Shown here piece after piece: positions 62,274 to 64,000 of a stretch of DNA of 64,000 nucleotides. Below the pieces are notes generated by a model. The model searched no databases, was not told where the DNA came from, and saw only the letters and a list, made by a program, of their open reading frames with translations. Position 1 is the stretch's first letter; each line of letters starts with the position of its first letter. The DNA is taken from positions 310,001 to 374,000 of the forward strand of contig CAVYGS010000001.1 in NCBI GenBank assembly GCA_963768185.1, read 5' to 3'. Position numbers and translations under genes: made by a program. This stretch comes from Palsa-461 sp963768185. Its GTDB lineage: Bacteria > Actinomycetota > Acidimicrobiia > Acidimicrobiales > RAAP-2.

Positions 62274-63422
62274 ATGCGCGTGCTTGTGTTGGGGGCGGGA
62301 TTCGGTGGGCTCGAGCTCAGCGCGGCGCTCTCGGCCGAGATGGCCGACGACGTCGATGTGGTCCTCATCGATCAGTCCGACCACTTCATCTTTGGGTTTT
62401 CCAAGCTTGATGTGATGTTCGGAAAGCGACGTGCCGACGAGGTGCTCCATAAGTACGCGGATCTCACCAAGCCCGGCGTGCGGTTCGTCCACAGTGCCAT
62501 CGCTTCTATCGACCCCGAGGCAAAGCGCGTCGAGACGGTTGCGGGAAGCTATGAGGGCGATGTGCTCGTCGTGGCCCTCGGCGCGGATCTGGACCCACAC
62601 GACACTCCCGGGCTCGTCGAAGTCGGTCACGAGTTCTACACACCGGACGGCACGTTCGCGGCGCGCGACGTGCTCGCCGCGTTCGAGGGAGGCCACGTCG
62701 TCATCGGCGTGACGTCGACCCCCTTCAAGTGCCCACCGGCACCGAGCGAGACAGCGCTCTTGCTGCACGATTTCCTCGTCGAGCGGGGTCTTCGAGAGCG
62801 CTCCACGATTTCGCTCGTCATGCCCCTCGGCGCGCCGATACCTCCGTCGCCCGCCGCGTCGGAGGCGCTGCTCCGGGCGTTCTCCGAACGCGGCATCGCC
62901 TGGCACCCCGAGCGCCTGGTGGACCGTCTCGATGAGGACCGAAGGGTCGCAATCTTCTCCGACGGCAGTGAGATGGCATTCGACCTTTTTCTGGGTGTGC
63001 CGCGCCACAAGGTGCCGGCGGTGGTCGAAGCATCCGGCATGACGGTCGACGGATGGGTTCCGGTGGACCCGCTGACCCTTGCCACCCGCTTCCCGGACGT
63101 CTACGCAATCGGCGACGTGGCCAGTGTGGGCACGCCGAAGGCTGGGGTCTTCGCGGAGGGACAGGCCTCCGTGGTGGCGGCGCAGCTCGTCGCCCGCCAT
63201 CGGGGAGAGGTGACCCCAGCAACCTACGGTGGCCGTGGCGTCTGCTATCTCGAGTTCGGCCACAACGCAGTGGGGAAAGTCGACGTCACCTTCCTCAGCG
63301 GTCAGGCGCCGATCGGAGGGCTCGAGGGTCCTTCCGAGGTCATCGCGCAGGAGAAGATCGCATTCGGGACCAGTCGGATCGATCGCTGGTTCGATCGCGA
63401 GTGGCCGCCCGCATCCGGCTGA
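62274..63422 (+). CDS. FAD/NAD(P)-dependent oxidoreductase, sulfide:quinone reductase-like
   Basis: A 382-residue two-dinucleotide-binding-domain flavoprotein. The FAD motif VLGAGFGGLE is at the extreme N-terminus, a second VIGVTSTPFKCPPAPSETA carries Cys153 in the position of the redox cysteine of sulfide:quinone reductases and flavocytochrome c sulfide dehydrogenases, and VYAIGDVA closes the FAD site. ATG 62274 is chosen since it starts the Rossmann strand; the leader is short, with a GATACT -10-like box 10 bases upstream and no ribosome-binding site, so translation may be leaderless. Whether it acts on sulfide or persulfide is not proved. Confidence 0.83.
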   Translation: MRVLVLGAGFGGLELSAALSAEMADDVDVVLIDQSDHFIFGFSKLDVMFGKRRADEVLHKYADLTKPGVRFVHSAIASIDPEAKRVETVAGSYEGDVLVVALGADLDPHDTPGLVEVGHEFYTPDGTFAARDVLAAFEGGHVVIGVTSTPFKCPPAPSETALLLHDFLVERGLRERSTISLVMPLGAPIPPSPAASEALLRAFSERGIAWHPERLVDRLDEDRRVAIFSDGSEMAFDLFLGVPRHKVPAVVEASGMTVDGWVPVDPLTLATRFPDVYAIGDVASVGTPKAGVFAEGQASVVAAQLVARHRGEVTPATYGGRGVCYLEFGHNAVGKVDVTFLSGQAPIGGLEGPSEVIAQEKIAFGTSRIDRWFDREWPPASG

Positions 63423-63445
63423 TCACCGCTCATCAGCGCGCGCTG

Positions 63446-64000
63446 TTAGGAGTCGATTGCCTTCGCTTCGGGCGCGATCGCTCCGGCCTCGGCGACCGAG
63501 TGCAGGGCCGCCTCGGCCTTCGGGAAGGCTCCGCCGGTCACCGCCCAGGTCCCATAGTCCCAGGTCACGGCAGCAAAGAGGTGCTGCTGGTCAGCCCAAT
63601 GCAAGAAGTTGTTCACGAAGGTGGCGCTGTCCCCGCCGCCCTGCTGGTTCGTCGGGACGACACCCCACTTGGCGATCATGAACGGCTTGTTGTGGCGGAT
63701 CGCGAACGTGGAATACCAGTCCGGGCCGTCCTCGGACATCGCGAAGGCGTTCCACCCCGAAGCGACGACCGAATCGCCCACGTCGAACGCGTCGGTCGCG
63801 ATGACATCGACGAACTTGTTGCCCGGATACAACGTCGCTGGAGCCAACGCGTCGCTCCCCGGTGCGCTGTCCCAGACGAAGCTGAACTGCTGACCGGGAA
63901 CCGAACGCATCGTGGTGACGATCTGGCGCCAGAAGGCGACGTACTGGACCGCCTCGGCAGGGGTCGAGGCGGTCCAGGGAACCGTGGGATCCTGGGGGTC
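63446..64000 (-). CDS. glycoside hydrolase, GH26-like (beta-mannanase type), partial
   Basis: The C-terminal 184 residues of a TIM-barrel glycoside hydrolase running off the right edge. AVQYVAFWRQIVTTMRSVPG, FSFVWDSAPG, LYPGNKFVDVIATDAFD and KPFMIAKWGVVP match the later beta strands of GH26-like beta-mannanases; the Asp/Glu-equivalent region after PFMI is unusual (KWGV rather than E-x-G). The stop is TAA 63446. With the N-terminus missing, a signal peptide and family certainty are not available. It is convergent with the flavoprotein gene. Confidence 0.65.
   Translation of the reverse strand, partial: DPQDPTVPWTASTPAEAVQYVAFWRQIVTTMRSVPGQQFSFVWDSAPGSDALAPATLYPGNKFVDVIATDAFDVGDSVVASGWNAFAMSEDGPDWYSTFAIRHNKPFMIAKWGVVPTNQQGGGDSATFVNNFLHWADQQHLFAAVTWDYGTWAVTGGAFPKAEAALHSVAEAGAIAPEAKAIDS

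Noticed and set aside
1..64000. CRISPR array, tRNA, rRNA or prophage
   Set aside because: No regularly spaced repeats, no cloverleaf or rRNA sequence and no phage structural genes were recognised by reading; a covariance search was not possible.

Overview
The window is 64 kb of high-GC DNA with dense, mostly monocistronic-overlap style operons (many GTGA/ATGA stop-start overlaps), frequent GTG starts and no rRNA or tRNA gene that I can recognise. The gene content (F420/luciferase-like oxidoreductases, several P450s, CaiB/BaiF CoA-transferases, SCP-x/Ltp-type thiolases with DUF35 partners, Liv-type ABC transporters, NDMA-type alcohol dehydrogenase, VapBC) points to a soil or freshwater actinobacterium, most probably of the Acidimicrobiia type; the taxonomic call is inference from gene families, not from a marker gene.

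Layout. 1-6.7 kb: luciferase-like oxidoreductase (partial), an Abhydrolase_10 hydrolase, a CocE-type hydrolase and a double-domain CoA-transferase. 6.8-13.4 kb: first Liv-type uptake cassette (substrate-binding protein, an MFS-LivF fusion, and a LivH-LivM-LivG fusion). 13.8-24 kb: second Abhydrolase_10, a thiolase/OB-fold/thiolase/thiolase operon, an acyl-CoA synthetase, a TnpB element and an amidohydrolase. 24-29.7 kb: two P450s, cupin, two SDRs and a TetR. 29.7-39 kb: a second thiolase/DUF35 pair, CoA-transferase, aldehyde dehydrogenase, two amidohydrolases, alcohol dehydrogenase and an alpha-methylacyl-CoA racemase-like gene that overlaps the second Liv cassette (39.1-43.9 kb). 44-55.4 kb: another luciferase-like gene, a second racemase-like gene, a DHA2 exporter, TetR, SDR, P450, two SnoaL-like proteins flanking an IS110 element, SDR and a VapBC module. 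55.5-62.1 kb: a compact, unusual operon with an amino acid:carrier-protein ligase, carrier protein, AcpS-like transferase, a polysaccharide flippase carrying a C-terminal GAF plus degenerate GGDEF domain, and a separate GAF plus degenerate GGDEF protein, with a degenerate Sfp-type phosphopantetheinyl transferase facing it. 62.2-64 kb: a flavoprotein of the sulfide:quinone reductase type and a partial glycoside hydrolase.

How the genes could work together. From 1 to 50 kb the genes make sense as a catabolic island for a branched or polycyclic lipid-like compound: uptake by two Liv systems, oxidation by P450s and dehydrogenases, CoA activation by a synthetase and CoA-transferases, 2-methyl epimerisation by racemases, and carbon-carbon cleavage by thiolase-like/DUF35 aldolases. 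The substrate is not determinable from sequence. A 14-bp inverted-repeat motif recurs upstream of several of these genes and may tie them into one regulon. The 55.5-61.3 kb operon looks unrelated to catabolism; it is best read as loading of an amino acid onto a carrier protein coupled to a membrane glycan exporter that may sense cyclic di-GMP through retained RxxD I-sites.

Quality note. About thirty single-base frame disruptions interrupt otherwise well conserved proteins, strongly clustered at 18.3-19.9 kb, 21.5-22.5 kb and 30.0-36.2 kb. Both genuine decay and assembly indel error are possible; affected genes are marked as pseudogene or described as frameshifted.
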